Assembly: GCF_001544495.1 (NCBI RefSeq) | Contig: NZ_FCNZ02000001.1 | Location: 496,001-560,000 of the forward strand | Source: Caballeronia telluris | Lineage (GTDB): Bacteria > Pseudomonadota > Gammaproteobacteria > Burkholderiales > Burkholderiaceae | Direction of reading: 5' to 3' | DNA: 64,000 nt | Shown here: piece by piece, positions 62,274 through 64,000 of the stretch | Position numbering within the stretch: position 1 is the first letter of the stretch | How the letters are laid out: every line of letters begins with the position of its first letter | The notes under the pieces: model-generated | Told to the model about the DNA's origin: nothing | What the model saw: only the letters and a program-made list of their open reading frames with translations | Database searches by the model: none | Program-made: the position numbers and the translations under genes

Positions 62274-64000
62274 GCGCGCCTCCATGCACTTTTACGCCTT
62301 CCGGTTCGCGTTGATGCAGCGCGCGTTCAGGCCACAGCCAGGCGATCAGCGACGCCGCGCAGCCGACGATCGACAGCGCGCACCCCGTCCATGCATGCAA
62401 GGCCATCGCGCCGAAGAGACACGCCGCGAACACGCCCAGCACGAACGGCGCGAAGGAGTCGGACGGCATGCGCAGGATCGCGTCGGGACGCGCTTCGAGC
62501 GGCGTGGTCGCGAGCGCTTCGCGGCCGTGGTCGAGGATATAGCCTTCGTCGAGTTGCGAGCGCGCCGCGCCGGACGGCGTGTCGAGCCGGTCTTCCCACA
62601 GCGGATGACGGCTCGCGACGAAAGGCAGCGTCGCGAAGTTGTACGGCGGCGGAGGCGAAGCGACGGACCATTCGAGCGTCGGTGCGTCCCACGGATTCGC
62701 CCCCGCGAGCGGTCCGCGCCGATAGCTCCACGCGACATCGACGATGAAGACGAGCACGCCGAGCGCAAAGACGAACGAACCGATCGAGGTGAGCAGGTTG
62801 ACCGTGTTCCAGCCCATGTCCGGCGCATACGTATAGATGCGGCGCGGCATGCCGAGCAGCCCCGCGATGTGCATCGGAAAGAAGCCGAGATTGAAGCCGA
62901 TGAACATCGTCCAGAAGCCGAGCTTGCCGAGCCGCTCGCTCATCATGCGGCCCGTGAACTTCGGAAACCAGTAGTAGACGCCGCCGATCACCGGAAACAC
63001 GTTGATGCCGAGCAGCACGTAGTGCAGGTGCGCGACGACGAAGTAGGTTTCGTTCAGTTGCCAGTCGAGCGGCACGGCGGCCGTCATCACGCCCGACACG
63101 CCGCCGATCACGAACAGCAGGATGAAGCCCGCAAAGAAGTAGAACGGTGTCTTGAAGACGGGGCGTCCGGTCCAAAGGGTCGCGAGCCAGGCGAAGGTCG
63201 CGACCGCGCTCGGGATCGCGATCACCATGCTCGCCGAGCCGAAGAACGCAAGCGCGAGCGCGGGAATGCCGGTCGCGAACATGTGATGAATCCACACGAT
63301 GAAGCCGATCACCATCGTCGCGACCGTCGAGAGCGCGACCGGCGTGTAGCCGACGAGCGGTCGCCGGCAAAAGACCGGCAGCGCATCGGAGACGATGCCC
63401 ATCGCGGGTAGCACGATCGCATAGACCCACGGATGCGCGAACATCCAGAAGAGATGCTGCCAGAGGAGCGGGCGCCCGCCGTTCAATACGTCGAAGAAAT
63501 GCGTGCCGAACTGACGGTCGAACCAGAGCAGCAGGAACGCGAGACTCACCGCAGGCACCGCGAGCAGGTTGCCGCCCGATGCCGTTAGCGTGCCCCATAC
63601 GAGCACCGGCACGCGGTCGATCGACATGCCGGGCGCGCGCATGCGCAATAACGTGACGACGAAGTTCGCGGAACCGACCGTCGTCGAGATGCCGAGCAGG
63701 ACCATGCCGAGCGCGTAGATATCGATGTTGGGACCGCTGTTGTATTCGAGGCCCGCAAGCGGTACGTAGTTGAACCAGCCCGCGTTGGGCGCCTGCCCGA
63801 ACGGAAAGCTCGCATAGAGGAAGACGCCCGCAAACAGAAAGAGCCAGTACGAAAGCGCGTTCAGGCGCGGGAACGCCATGTCGCGCGCACCGAGCACAAG
63901 CGGCCAGATGTAGTTCGAGAAACCCGAGAGCACCGGCAGCGCGTAGAGGAAGATCATCGTGACGCCGTGCATCGTGAAGAGCTGGCTGTACTGCGCGGGC
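62266..64000 (-). CDS. Heme-copper oxidase subunit I (alternative aa3 type), 5' end beyond window
   Basis: At least 570 residues visible; the start is past base 64000. Cu-B/heme ligands are present: His in FAHPWVYAI, His pair in VWIHHMFATG, and the two His in VVAHLHYVLLG. The HPEVY motif of standard aa3 enzymes reads HPWVY (63421-63435), so the proton-relay Glu is replaced by Trp, and the YS pair of the A2 type is also absent. A C-terminal extension (about 120 residues) adds two TM segments like fused subunits of caa3 enzymes. Genes for subunit III, a small membrane subunit and a triheme cytochrome follow in the same direction, resembling the CoxMNOP alternative oxidases. Confidence 0.92.
   Translation of the reverse strand, partial: PAQYSQLFTMHGVTMIFLYALPVLSGFSNYIWPLVLGARDMAFPRLNALSYWLFLFAGVFLYASFPFGQAPNAGWFNYVPLAGLEYNSGPNIDIYALGMVLLGISTTVGSANFVVTLLRMRAPGMSIDRVPVLVWGTLTASGGNLLAVPAVSLAFLLLWFDRQFGTHFFDVLNGGRPLLWQHLFWMFAHPWVYAIVLPAMGIVSDALPVFCRRPLVGYTPVALSTVATMVIGFIVWIHHMFATGIPALALAFFGSASMVIAIPSAVATFAWLATLWTGRPVFKTPFYFFAGFILLFVIGGVSGVMTAAVPLDWQLNETYFVVAHLHYVLLGINVFPVIGGVYYWFPKFTGRMMSERLGKLGFWTMFIGFNLGFFPMHIAGLLGMPRRIYTYAPDMGWNTVNLLTSIGSFVFALGVLVFIVDVAWSYRRGPLAGANPWDAPTLEWSVASPPPPYNFATLPFVASRHPLWEDRLDTPSGAARSQLDEGYILDHGREALATTPLEARPDAILRMPSDSFAPFVLGVFAACLFGAMALHAWTGCALSIVGCAASLIAWLWPERALHQREPEGVKVHGGAHG

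Overview
The window is high-GC DNA (roughly two thirds G+C) with tightly packed, often overlapping genes. The gene content fits a beta-proteobacterium of the Burkholderia sensu lato group (Burkholderia, Paraburkholderia or Caballeronia). Pointers are an aryl-polyene-type pigment locus, flhDC, an mprF-acvB pair, many small lipoproteins and an alternative heme-copper oxidase. I saw no rRNA, tRNA, CRISPR, insertion sequence, integrase or phage gene. The genus call is inference from gene content and codon use.

Left end (1-12.8 kb): the 3' part of an aryl polyene / type II fatty-acid-like operon. It runs aromatic amino acid lyase (cut by the window edge), hot-dog thioesterase, LolA-like protein, MMPL-type exporter, ketosynthase, dehydratase, ketoreductase, two more ketosynthases and a lipoprotein. 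Nearly every gene overlaps the next by 1-13 bases. Beside it lie a convergent methyltransferase and a flavin-dependent halogenase-like enzyme with the WxWxIP motif. A 3' scrap of an AraC-type regulator and two small lipoproteins follow.

13-30 kb: mprF-acvB (making and hydrolysing lysyl-phosphatidylglycerol), a DUF1993 protein, a small Cys-rich protein, a lipoprotein of the penicillin/AHL acylase family, an M20 peptidase, an LDH2-type dehydrogenase, a divergent NAD-epimerase/LysR pair, a RidA protein, a membrane protein fused to a probable permuted papain-fold domain, a Tat-exported phosphoesterase and a TauE/SafE permease.

30-45 kb: a glycogen-debranching-type enzyme, pobA with an alpha/beta hydrolase, a YghA-like SDR, a DUF188 protein followed by a GNAT remnant, an aldo/keto reductase divergent from an AraC regulator with a 9-bp repeat tract, and an ECF sigma/anti-sigma unit preceded by two small secreted proteins. 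Further on are small His-rich exported proteins, an Rrf2 regulator, selD and a CDF transporter.

45-64 kb: an MscS-family channel, a GNAT-like protein, metQ-metN-metI with an acyl-CoA-dehydrogenase-like flavoprotein behind a 14-codon leader ORF, mntH, flhDC with a long AT-rich upstream region, a giant CheB-CheR-PAS-kinase-receiver protein, and (minus strand, cut by the right edge) an alternative cytochrome oxidase cluster with a triheme cytochrome c.
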